17,326 bases of DNA from an uncultured Verrucomicrobiota bacterium. GTDB taxonomy: Bacteria > Verrucomicrobiota > Kiritimatiellia > RFP12 > UBA1067. This document shows positions 6,871 through 13,934 of the stretch, piece after piece. A program made the translations under genes and the position numbers. The stretch covers positions 1 to 17,326 of the forward strand of contig CAMOIK010000018.1 of NCBI GenBank assembly GCA_946615875.1, given 5' to 3'. The notes beneath the pieces are model-generated. The model was not told the origin of the DNA. It saw only the letters and a program-made list of their open reading frames with translations, and did not search any database. Each line of letters begins with the position of its first letter. The stretch's first letter is position 1.

Positions 6871-6909
6871 ATCCACGCACACGGCGCAAAGGGACGTATT
6901 GGCGCGGGA

Positions 6910-7593
6910 ATGACGCCGCACGAAAGCATGATACTTGCAATAGAGGACGACGAGACTGCGAGAGCGACGCTAGAGCCTGCGCTAAAGACGGCGGGGTTCG
7001 CCGATGTCGCGTTCGCCCGCGACGGAAACGAGGGATTGGCTCTCGCGCACTCAGGACTCCCCGCGCTCGTCATCATCGACATCGTGGCGGACGATCCTTC
7101 CGCGCCTGACATATGCTGCGAGCTCCGCAAAGACAAAGCCACGCATTCCATTCCTGTGATCATCATCTCCGCCCTCGACGGCGAACGTGACGTTCTCAAG
7201 GGGTTCGAGGCCGGCGCAGACGACTATGTGGCCAGGCCATTCTCCGCCCAAGTGCTGGCCGCACGCGTCCGCGCCATCCTCCGGCGCTGCGGAAACGCCG
7301 CAAGCGCCGTCGCCGACATGGACGGGCTGGCGCTGGACGATTCCGCTCATACAGCAACGCTGGACGGCACCAAACTCGCCCTCACGCCCACCGAATACGA
7401 CATTCTCCATCTCCTGACGAAACGAAGAGGCCGCGTCTGGACGCGCCAGCAGATCATCGACGCCGTGCGCGGATGCGAGAGCGAAGTGACGCAGCGCAGC
7501 GTCGATGTGCAGCTCGTCGGACTGCGTCGCAAGCTCGGCCGGTGGGCATCCCACGTCGAATCCGTCCGCTCCATAGGCTACAGGATCGCTTGA
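6910..7593 (+). CDS. OmpR/PhoB-family response regulator with atypical receiver
   Basis: A 227-residue transcription regulator with a receiver domain (about 6-125) and a C-terminal winged helix (about 140-227; LTPTEYDILHLLTKRRGRVWTRQQI, then QRSVDVQLVGLRRKLGR as the recognition helix). The phospho-acceptor is D57 in VIIDI, with the acidic pocket E12-D13-D14 and S87 present. However the normally invariant lysine is R109 (DDYVARPF rather than a TKPF-like sequence), and the post-aspartate loop lacks the usual P and DG. No histidine kinase is nearby, so it is an orphan. It is divergent from a Na+/phosphate symporter, which hints at phosphate-related control but proves nothing. The start at 6910 is favoured, though ATG at 6928 (before ILAIEDDE) is possible; neither has a good Shine-Dalgarno. 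Confidence 0.9.
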   Translation: MTPHESMILAIEDDETARATLEPALKTAGFADVAFARDGNEGLALAHSGLPALVIIDIVADDPSAPDICCELRKDKATHSIPVIIISALDGERDVLKGFEAGADDYVARPFSAQVLAARVRAILRRCGNAASAVADMDGLALDDSAHTATLDGTKLALTPTEYDILHLLTKRRGRVWTRQQIIDAVRGCESEVTQRSVDVQLVGLRRKLGRWASHVESVRSIGYRIA

Positions 7594-7674
7594 ACGTCGC
7601 CGCATAATTCGCCATTCACAAATAATATGCCGCCGTTTTCCCAAAAATCCCCCTTGCGCACGACGGCGGAAATA

Positions 7675-7683
7675 TGATAAAAT
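7675..7683 (+). promoter_or_regulatory. Extended -10 promoter for the ribosomal protein operon
   Basis: TGATAAAAT follows GGCGGAAATA, very like the promoter at 6862. A weak -35 candidate TTGCGC is at 7654-7659 (18-base spacer). Transcription near 7690 gives a leader of about 70 bases to the rplY ATG at 7759; I see no recognised riboregulator in it. The stretch 7594-7674 shows no terminator for the regulator gene. Confidence 0.6.
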
Positions 7684-7758
7684 ATGTGTGTTTTTGCCGT
7701 GGAGTGTAGCGCGAGTGCGCGAGAGTACGCGGCCAGACGCACAAACAACGAAAGAACA

Positions 7759-8403
7759 ATGGATCAGATACGGATCAAGGCGGAGGCTCGCACCGAACAG
7801 GGTACGGGCGCGGTTCGCCGTTTGCGCCGCGCCGGCATGATACCGGGCAGCGTGATGAAAATGAAGAAAGGCGGCACAGAGCTGATAAAGATGCCCTGGC
7901 ATCCTTTCATGATGGCCATGCGCGGACACGCGTCCAAGCAGCTGCTCGTGACGCTCGAGCTCGACGGCCGCGAAGTCCCGGCGCTCATGCGCGAGATGCA
8001 GAACGACGTCCTCGCGGGCACCCCGATACACGTGGACTTCAGCGAGGTCTCGCTGACGGAGAAGGTTCGCATCCGCGTACCGCTCTACCTCGTCGGCGAA
8101 GCCACCGGCGTCAAGCTCGGCGGCGGCGTCCTCGAACAGGTGCTGCGCACGATTGAAGTGGACTGCCTCCCGACGGACATCGTCGAGAAGTTCGACATCG
8201 ACATTTCCGCGCTCGGCCTCGACCAGACGATGTTCGTGCGCGATCTCAAGCTCGGCGATAAGTTCACCGTCGCCACGCGCGGCGAGCTGGCTGTCGCCAC
8301 GGTCAAGACGCCTGACGACGTGCCGGCGGCGGCGACGGCGGCGACCGTGGAGAAGGCCCCCGAAGTGATCAACAAGGGCAAGAAGGACGAGGAGAAGAAG
8401 TAA
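7759..8403 (+). CDS. rplY: Large ribosomal subunit protein bL25 (Ctc/TL5 form)
   Basis: bL25 binds 5S rRNA in the central protuberance. The 214-residue protein is the long CTC form: an L25 domain (IKAEARTEQGTGAVRRLRRAGMIPG at about 5-29) followed by a TL5-type C-terminal beta domain (VPLYLVGEATGVKLGGGVLEQVLRTIEVDCLP) and a Lys/Glu-rich tail. The start at 7759 was chosen because upstream in-frame codons begin at 7684, directly behind the -10 and above any likely transcript start, and because MDQIRIKAEAR is a normal L25 beginning. No strong Shine-Dalgarno is seen. One base separates its stop from rpsF. The peptidyl-tRNA hydrolase gene often found between these two in other bacteria is absent. 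Confidence 0.94.
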   Translation: MDQIRIKAEARTEQGTGAVRRLRRAGMIPGSVMKMKKGGTELIKMPWHPFMMAMRGHASKQLLVTLELDGREVPALMREMQNDVLAGTPIHVDFSEVSLTEKVRIRVPLYLVGEATGVKLGGGVLEQVLRTIEVDCLPTDIVEKFDIDISALGLDQTMFVRDLKLGDKFTVATRGELAVATVKTPDDVPAAATAATVEKAPEVINKGKKDEEKK

Positions 8404-8404
8404 C

Positions 8405-8821
8405 ATGAAGAAGTACGACGCACTCTACATCTTCGTGGGCATCACGAAGGACGACGCTCTCAACGCCAACCTTGAAAAGGCGCTTGCGGAAGTCACCAAG
8501 CTCGGCGGCAACGTCCTTTCCACGGAGTCGCTCGGCAAGCGCGCCTTCTCGCGCCCCATGAAGAAGCGCGAAAGCGGCGTTTACGTCAAGGTCCGCTTCG
8601 AGCTCGATCCCCTCAAGGTGACCGACCTCGTCAACCGCTACAAGCTTGTCGAAGAAGTCTTCCGCGTGCAGATCCTCGCCGTGGACGAAATCCTCGAGGC
8701 AAAGCTCGTGCGCGAACGCGAGGCTCGCGCGGCCAGAGCGGCCGCGGCGGCGGCAAAGGCCGAAGCCGAAGCGGCTGCGGCGACTGCCACGGAGGCTCCG
8801 ACGGCGGCGGCAGAAGCCTGA
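8405..8821 (+). CDS. rpsF: Small ribosomal subunit protein bS6 with Ala/Glu-rich tail
   Basis: bS6 pairs with bS18 on the platform of the 30S subunit. The start MKKYDALYIFV, LGKRAFSRPMKKRESGVYVKVRFELDP and the VFRVQIL strand show the normal ferredoxin-like fold over about 100 residues. From about residue 103 to 138 the protein continues as a low-complexity tail of Ala, Glu and Lys or Arg, first helical-looking then acidic; such tails are common in bS6 but this one is long. It starts one base after rplY, suggesting coupled translation, and lies 42 bases before ssb. Confidence 0.96.
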   Translation: MKKYDALYIFVGITKDDALNANLEKALAEVTKLGGNVLSTESLGKRAFSRPMKKRESGVYVKVRFELDPLKVTDLVNRYKLVEEVFRVQILAVDEILEAKLVREREARAARAAAAAAKAEAEAAAATATEAPTAAAEA

Positions 8822-8863
8822 GACGGCTCGCTTTACAGATATAAATAAACGGGAGAACATACC

Positions 8864-9283
8864 ATGGCTTCCTTCAACAGAGTAATCCTGATGGGCAATC
8901 TGACACGAGACCCCGACATCCGTTCGGTCGGTGTCAACGGAATGAAAGTGGCACGTCTTGGCGTCGCGCTCAACGAGCGCCGTCGCGACCGCAACGGGCA
9001 GGTCATAGACACGCCCGTCTTCATCGACGTTGATGCATGGGACAAGCTCGCCGAGCTGTGCGGGCAGTACCTGACCAAGGGGCGCTCGATTCTCGTCGAA
9101 GGACGCATCCAGATGGACACCTGGGAGAAGGAGGGCGTGAGGCACCAGAAGCTCAAGGTGAGGGCATCCACGATCAAGTTCCTGCCGCAGGGCGACAGGC
9201 TCGGCGGAGCCGCGCAGCAGCGCGACCAGGCCGACAGCCAGGCGGCGGCGCTTGAGGCGGATCCCGACGACATCCCGTTCTGA
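8864..9283 (+). CDS. ssb: Single-stranded DNA-binding protein
   Basis: SSB coats single-stranded DNA in replication, repair and recombination and recruits partners through its C-terminal tip. The OB fold spans about 1-108 (FNRVILMGNLTRDPDIR at the start; INVxxW-like FIDVDAWDKLAE; GRSILVEGRIQMDTWEKEG). The acidic tip DPDDIPF is intact. The intervening linker (about 111-133) is short and Gln/Ala-rich, making the 139-residue protein smaller than the E. coli one. A GGGAG precedes the ATG. Position between rpsF and rpsR is the widespread bacterial arrangement. Confidence 0.97.
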   Translation: MASFNRVILMGNLTRDPDIRSVGVNGMKVARLGVALNERRRDRNGQVIDTPVFIDVDAWDKLAELCGQYLTKGRSILVEGRIQMDTWEKEGVRHQKLKVRASTIKFLPQGDRLGGAAQQRDQADSQAAALEADPDDIPF

Positions 9284-9309
9284 ACAATCCACAGACAAGG
9301 AAAACGACA

Positions 9310-9540
9310 ATGGCTTTCAAGAAATCCAACAGTTCCGCCGGCGAGGAGTTCGCCGCGAGGAAGCGTCCGCCGCTCGGCAAGACCGACCAGATTGACGTCA
9401 ACGACATCGAGACGCTGAAGTACTACATCACCGACTACGGCAAGATTCTGCCCGCTCGCATCACCGGCATCACGTCGGCGCAGCAGCGCCAGATCCGCCA
9501 GGGCGTGAAGCGCGCCCGCAACATGGGCCTCATGGCCTGA
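9310..9540 (+). CDS. rpsR: Small ribosomal subunit protein bS18
   Basis: bS18 binds next to bS6 on the 30S platform. The 76-residue protein contains the conserved core: DVNDIETLKYYITDYGKILPARITG followed by QQRQIRQGVKRARNMGLM, the RNA-binding basic helix. Length is normal. An AAGGAAAA sequence lies about 8 bases before the ATG. No N-terminal CxxC zinc motif is present, so this is the zinc-free form. Confidence 0.97.
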   Translation: MAFKKSNSSAGEEFAARKRPPLGKTDQIDVNDIETLKYYITDYGKILPARITGITSAQQRQIRQGVKRARNMGLMA

Positions 9541-9555
9541 GAAAGGAGAAGCGAT

Positions 9556-10032
9556 ATGGCAAATCATGTCGAAGTCCTTCTCATGGACACCGTGAAGAAG
9601 CTTGGCAAGTCCGGCCAGATCGTCAAGGTCGCGCCCGGCTACGCCCGCAACTATCTCTTCACGAAGGGTCTGGCGGCTCCTGTCACCGAGGCCGCGCGTC
9701 GCAGGCTGAAGAAGCTAGAGGCCGAGCGCGCCGCGAAGGCAGCAGAGGACAAGAAGGCCGCGCTCGAGATCGCGCGCAAGTTGCAGGATCTGGAGATCAC
9801 GGTATCCGTCCACACCACCGACGGCAAGAAGCTTTACGGCTCCGTCGGCGCGACGGACATTCTGGCGGCCATCGAAGCGAATCGCGGCATCAAGCTGGAG
9901 CGGTCTCAGATCGACCTTGCGGACAACCTCCGCGAAGTCGGCGAATACGCCTCCAACATCGACCTCGGCCAGGGCGTCACCGTCAAGTTCAAGGTCATCA
10001 TCCTCGACGAGGATGCGCCGGCGGCGGAATAA
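9556..10032 (+). CDS. rplI: Large ribosomal subunit protein bL9
   Basis: bL9 bridges the L1 stalk base to neighbouring ribosomes and supports reading-frame fidelity. The 158-residue protein shows the N-terminal domain with the family signature GYARNYLFTKGLAAPVT, a long charged connecting helix (about 50-80: RRLKKLEAERAAKAAEDKK) and the C-terminal domain (GKKLYGSVGATDILAAIEANRGIKLERSQIDL). A strong AAAGGAG Shine-Dalgarno is placed before the ATG. It is the last gene of the ribosomal cluster; 42 bases follow before the next start and hold no classic terminator. Confidence 0.97.
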   Translation: MANHVEVLLMDTVKKLGKSGQIVKVAPGYARNYLFTKGLAAPVTEAARRRLKKLEAERAAKAAEDKKAALEIARKLQDLEITVSVHTTDGKKLYGSVGATDILAAIEANRGIKLERSQIDLADNLREVGEYASNIDLGQGVTVKFKVIILDEDAPAAE

Positions 10033-10067
10033 CCGTCGCCGCGGCTTCGCGCCCAGCCGTCTCCCAG

Positions 10068-10172
10068 CTTTGCCATGACAGCGCAAAGTCCACGAGGCGA
10101 CAAGGCGGAGAAACCGCCTGATGGCAAAGCAGGCAGCGCAAGGGCCGTGAGGTTCTTGCGCTGCCTGTTTGC
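10068..10172 (+). promoter_or_regulatory. Three consecutive hairpins spanning the MMPL-acyltransferase gene start
   Basis: Hairpin 1 pairs CTTTGC (10068-10073) with GCAAAG (10083-10088) and holds the ATG at 10075 in its loop. Hairpin 2 pairs AGGCGG (10103-10108) with CCGCCT (10114-10119). Hairpin 3 pairs CAGGCAGCGCAAG (10130-10142) with CTTGCGCTGCCTG (10155-10167), 13 perfect pairs, extended by GCAAA/TTTGC (10124-10128 and 10168-10172) past a single bulged G. There is only TTTGC, not a long T-run, after the last stem. This could be a terminator-like attenuator behind rplI or a translation control element. Confidence 0.55.
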
Positions 10173-12918
10173 GGCGCTTTCAACCATCGCGCTTTCATTC
10201 GCGCTCGCCTGGCTGGCGTGCCAGAAAGGCGTGGCGACGGACTTGCATTCGCTGGCGGGCGGCGACAGCGGATTGCTCGCCGCGCTCGCGGAAAAGACGG
10301 CGGACGAGATACGCGTGCTGTGCGACGACGAAGAGAGAGAGGCGAAGTGCCGCGCCGTGTTTCCATTCCGCGAGACGCCAGACCCTGCGCGTCTGCTCGA
10401 CTTCTTCGCGGCGCACTCGCGCGGACTGCTCGGCGCAAAGACCCGCACGCTTCTCGAGGCCGGCGACTTTGAACGACTGCGGCGCAGCGTGAAGCGACGC
10501 GACTACACAGGCATGGGACTGTTTCCCAAGTCCGCCGACCCGTTCTATTTCCTCTCCGACCACGTGGCGGCACTTCGCGAGCTCATGCCCAAGGGGCTTG
10601 CCGGGGGCCGCGAACTGCTTACCGCGAACGCGAGAGGGCACGAGAAGGAGCTGGCCGGGCTGATTTCGCTGGCCGAGCGCGACGACGGCATAGCGCTCAG
10701 CGGCTCGCCCTTCCACACATTCCTGGCCACCGAGAGGTCGAAACGCGAGATCAACATCCTGGGCGGCATATCCCTCGCAGCCATAATGGCAATCGGTCTG
10801 GTCCTTTTCCGATCCGTCCGCTTCATCGTCCCGACGGCAGCCGCGCTTGCCGCCGGTTTTCTGACTGGGGCACTCGCCGTATTCGCGATCTTCCCCAAGC
10901 CGCACGTCCTGACGTTCCTGTTCGGCTCCACGCTGATCGGACTCGGCGTCGATTACTGCTACCACGCAATAGCCGACGCCCACTCGCCGCCGCGCGGCGT
11001 TCGCGGATCGCTCGCAGCCGCGCTTGCCACGACGGCACTGGCGTTTTCCCCTCTCCTCTTCTCGTCCGTCGCCGTCCTCAACCAAATGGCCGTGTTCACG
11101 ATTTCCGGGCTTGCCGCGATCTTCCTCAGCGCATTGGCCATAATGGCCCGCGCGCGCACCGCTCCGGCCATCGCTGTGGTCGGCTGGCCGTCAAGCGTCC
11201 ATGCCGTCCGCTCGCCCGGCGTGGCGGCGGCGAAGGCGCTAATCATCGCGGGCGTCGTCGCTGGAGCGCTCCGCCTCTCCACATCGAACGATCCTTCCGG
11301 CTTCTACAATCCGCCGGAGCTGCTGGCGAAAGGAGAAGCGAAGGTGGCGGAGGCCATGGGAGGCGCCACCGCTTTCACCGTGATATCCGCCGACACGCTG
11401 GAGGAGGCGCTGCAAAAGGAGGAGGAGGCCGGTATCGTCGGCCTGTCGCGCCTCCTGCCAAGCATGGCCAGGCAGCGACGCGACTCCGAACTGATCGTGA
11501 GCTTCGCGGGAGAGCCGCCACGCGGCGATTACCTCGCGCTCGACGACCTTCCGCCGCCGCTGCGCGCACTGGCCGACGCCATGATGCTTGAGCACGGCGG
11601 CAGGGTGCATCTGCTTTCGCCGGCCGCCGCAGGCGCGAAAGCGGAGACCATCGCACCGAAGAAGGAACTGGAGAGGATGTTCGCGGCATTCGCGGACGAA
11701 ACCAAGAAGCTGCTCGCCGTATCGTTCGCCGCGATGCTCGCGGCCATGTTCGCGCTTTTCCGCGGCCGCGCCGTCTCATACGCCAAGCCCATGGCGCTGG
11801 CACTGGCCGCGACGCTCGGCGCACTTGGCTGGGCGGGCGAGAAGATCACCTTCTTCCACATGATCAGTCTCTTCGTGACAGTCGGAATCGGCATGGATTA
11901 CGTGATCTTCAACCGGGCCGCCCTGGAGGTCGGCGAAGGCGCGGGCACGATGCGCGCCGCCGTCTTCGCGAGCTTTCTCTCGTCGCTCGTCGGCTTCGGC
12001 GCGCTCGCCTTCACGTCGTTCCCTCCGACCCGTGCGATGGGCGAGACGCTCGCCATCGGCATATTCTTTTGCTACGCGCTCTCCCTGTCCACGCCGCGCA
12101 AGCGCCGCCCTGCCGACCACCGGCAGGACTGGGCGACGCAGCGCGAACGCGGCGCGACACGTATCGGCATTCTCGTCATCTGGCACATATACCGGTTGCT
12201 GGGGAAAACGGCGGCGAAGATCGCCTTCCTCGTCCCGCTCGCGTTCATCGCGCCGCTGTGCCGCGGCGCGGGGTTCCGCCGCATTCTCGCCTTCGCCTGG
12301 TCGCGAATAGACATCGTGGATGCCGTGACGCTGCGCAAGGCGACGCCGCACTTCACGTTCTCCGGCGATACAGGATGGCGCTCGGGCGGCGCGTTTCTGA
12401 TTTCGTCGCATCTCGGCTCGATCGAGGTGCTGGCGGCGCTGTGCGACGCCTCGCGGCCCGAACTGCACGCATTCCAGCAGGTCTCGCACGACCCTGTGTT
12501 CACGTCGTTCCTCACGGAGCGAATGAGCGGCTTCACGCTCCACGCCGTCGAAGAGATCGGCGTGGAGACGGCGGTAGAGATGCAGGAAGCCCTGCGAGCC
12601 GGCGCGCTGGTGCTGATGGCCGGCGACCGTCTGCCCGCCAAGACCGGGCGTGATGCGCGGACGGCCCGCCACGGATTTCTGGGCCGCGAGTGCCTGTGGC
12701 CAAGGGGCGTGTTCCGCTTCGCCGCGCTGATGGAGTCGCCGGTCTATGCAATCGTCGCCGTCCAGACAGGCTGGAACCGCTACGAGGTCAAGGCGAAACG
12801 GCTGGGCGGCGACCTGCTGCACGACTACGTGAGCTTCCTCGAGGAGGAAGTGCGGCGGCGGCCCGGCCAGTGGTTCCAGTTCCACGACATGCCCGTCGCC
12901 GGGCGGCCGCTCACTTGA
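10075..12918 (+). CDS. Fusion of MMPL/RND-type exporter and LPLAT acyltransferase
   Basis: A 947-residue membrane protein with two complete parts. Residues 25-672 form a 12-segment MMPL-type exporter: first membrane segment about 27-48, large periplasmic loop about 50-225, segments with IGLGVDY (288-294), second periplasmic loop about 401-545, and a second set with VGIGMDY (603-609). Residues about 690-947 form a lysophospholipid/lauroyl acyltransferase: HLGSIE (779-784, the HX4E catalytic pair), GDR (850-852), LGRECLWPRGVFRFAAL and a terminal WFQF. These two enzymes are separate genes in aryl-polyene-type clusters, where MMPL exports and LPLAT acylates the lipid anchor; here they are one frame. 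No other such biosynthetic genes are in the window. The start is uncertain: ATG 10075 lacks a Shine-Dalgarno, and GTG 10147 would start directly before the membrane segment. Its end overlaps the convergent gene by 8 bases. Confidence 0.88.
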   Translation: MTAQSPRGDKAEKPPDGKAGSARAVRFLRCLFAALSTIALSFALAWLACQKGVATDLHSLAGGDSGLLAALAEKTADEIRVLCDDEEREAKCRAVFPFRETPDPARLLDFFAAHSRGLLGAKTRTLLEAGDFERLRRSVKRRDYTGMGLFPKSADPFYFLSDHVAALRELMPKGLAGGRELLTANARGHEKELAGLISLAERDDGIALSGSPFHTFLATERSKREINILGGISLAAIMAIGLVLFRSVRFIVPTAAALAAGFLTGALAVFAIFPKPHVLTFLFGSTLIGLGVDYCYHAIADAHSPPRGVRGSLAAALATTALAFSPLLFSSVAVLNQMAVFTISGLAAIFLSALAIMARARTAPAIAVVGWPSSVHAVRSPGVAAAKALIIAGVVAGALRLSTSNDPSGFYNPPELLAKGEAKVAEAMGGATAFTVISADTLEEALQKEEEAGIVGLSRLLPSMARQRRDSELIVSFAGEPPRGDYLALDDLPPPLRALADAMMLEHGGRVHLLSPAAAGAKAETIAPKKELERMFAAFADETKKLLAVSFAAMLAAMFALFRGRAVSYAKPMALALAATLGALGWAGEKITFFHMISLFVTVGIGMDYVIFNRAALEVGEGAGTMRAAVFASFLSSLVGFGALAFTSFPPTRAMGETLAIGIFFCYALSLSTPRKRRPADHRQDWATQRERGATRIGILVIWHIYRLLGKTAAKIAFLVPLAFIAPLCRGAGFRRILAFAWSRIDIVDAVTLRKATPHFTFSGDTGWRSGGAFLISSHLGSIEVLAALCDASRPELHAFQQVSHDPVFTSFLTERMSGFTLHAVEEIGVETAVEMQEALRAGALVLMAGDRLPAKTGRDARTARHGFLGRECLWPRGVFRFAALMESPVYAIVAVQTGWNRYEVKAKRLGGDLLHDYVSFLEEEVRRRPGQWFQFHDMPVAGRPLT

Positions 12919-13903
12919 CGAACGGGAAACTCACCCTGCGGCCGGTGTTGTCTCGCACGATATCGTCCCATAGCGGCAAGCGGTCGGCATCCGCCACCTT
13001 CGCCGGGAAATAGTAGTCGCGCGCGACATACTTCAACTCGGCGCGGTCCGGCAGCGAACGCAACAGCGCGTAGCCGACATCGCGGTCGATGCCGAACGAC
13101 GGCAACCCCTGCATACGGACGATCGGCTCGCAATCGCTGTAGCCGGCATGGAGATACGCCTGGTCCCACTTGTGGTTGTGCCCGTGGATGAAGCCGAACA
13201 CCTTCGGGGAACGGGCGATGGTCTTGGCGAGTCCGAGCTGGTGCGCGGAGTGGTGGGCGCCCAGGATGACCGGGCGCGTGGCGGAGGCCAGCATTTCCTC
13301 CAGCCACTTCTTCTGCCCGTCGCCCAGCTCGCACTTGGTCAGCGCGCCATACTTCCCCCTCTGGTCTGGCTTGGGCTCCTTGAGGGAATCGAGGAGGACA
13401 AAGTCGAAATCCGGCAGATGCGTGACCGAGACGACACGGCCAGGCACTGGCGAAGGGCCGCCCGTCCACTTGCCGAGATGCTTCATGAACGGCTCGCGCA
13501 GGTCGTGGTTGCCGACGGTCGCGACGAGCTTGACGCCGGCGTCCTCCAACGGCTGGAAGAGCTTTGCGGCGAGCTCGTATTCCCGCTCCTCGGAGAACGC
13601 GAGCGAGACGTCGCCGAGGCAGAAGACGTGTGAGGGGCGCGGGCGGAGAGCGAGCAATTCCGCGACGAAGCGCTCTATCTGGCCCATGAGCCACGGATAC
13701 TCCCTGCCGGTCCTGTACTGCTGCTCGCTCCATGGCAGCGGCACGTGCACGTCGGAGATCAACACCGCGAAGCGCGGGTCGATCCCGCCAGAGGCGGAGG
13801 CGGCGGGCGCCGGCGCCGGCGCCTCCGCCTTCGCGTCTCCCGTCCGCCATGCGGCAGCGAGGGCCAGCGCCCCGCCGATGAAGCCACGTCTTGTCATTTC
13901 CAT
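12911..13903 (-). CDS. Tat-exported calcineurin-like metallophosphoesterase
   Basis: A predicted periplasmic or secreted dinuclear-metal phosphoesterase of unknown substrate. The N-terminus has a twin-arginine signal, MTRRGFIGGALALAAA (3-18), then an Ala/Pro-rich linker to about 40. The metal ligands of the calcineurin-like fold appear in order: D51 and H53 (SDVHVP), D98 (GDVSLA), GNHD (131-134), H217/H218 (GAHHSAH) and GHNH (241-244). The start at 13903 is preferred because it places the Tat motif at the N-terminus and has AAAGGA about 9 bases upstream; the frame stays open further but overlaps the sialidase gene. It begins 31 bases after the sialidase stop and is probably co-transcribed. 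Its stop overlaps that of the convergent MMPL gene by 8 bases. Confidence 0.93.
   Translation of the reverse strand: MEMTRRGFIGGALALAAAWRTGDAKAEAPAPAPAASASGGIDPRFAVLISDVHVPLPWSEQQYRTGREYPWLMGQIERFVAELLALRPRPSHVFCLGDVSLAFSEEREYELAAKLFQPLEDAGVKLVATVGNHDLREPFMKHLGKWTGGPSPVPGRVVSVTHLPDFDFVLLDSLKEPKPDQRGKYGALTKCELGDGQKKWLEEMLASATRPVILGAHHSAHQLGLAKTIARSPKVFGFIHGHNHKWDQAYLHAGYSDCEPIVRMQGLPSFGIDRDVGYALLRSLPDRAELKYVARDYYFPAKVADADRLPLWDDIVRDNTGRRVSFPFVK
13806..13823. repeat. (GGCGCC)3 perfect palindromic tandem
   Basis: Three tandem GGCGCC units make an 18-base perfect palindrome within the codons for the Ala/Pro-rich linker after the Tat signal of the phosphoesterase. It is explained by Gly/Ala/Pro-rich coding at high GC but could be length-variable. 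Confidence 0.6.
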
Positions 13904-13934
13904 TGCGTTTTGTCCTTTCCTTGTTGAAGCGCGG

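Noticed and set aside
6545..6909. tRNA or CRISPR in the intergenic region
   Set aside because: No cloverleaf with anticodon and acceptor arms can be built and there is no spaced direct-repeat array.
8300..8404. bS6:bS18 autoregulatory leader motif before rpsF
   Set aside because: Only a 4-bp GCCC/GGGC pairing is found at the end of rplY; the conserved CCG-bulge hairpin cannot be supported.
7051..8406. Long minus-strand open frame opposite the regulator and rplY
   Set aside because: Antisense shadow with His/Arg/Ala-rich composition; crosses a recognised promoter and two real genes.
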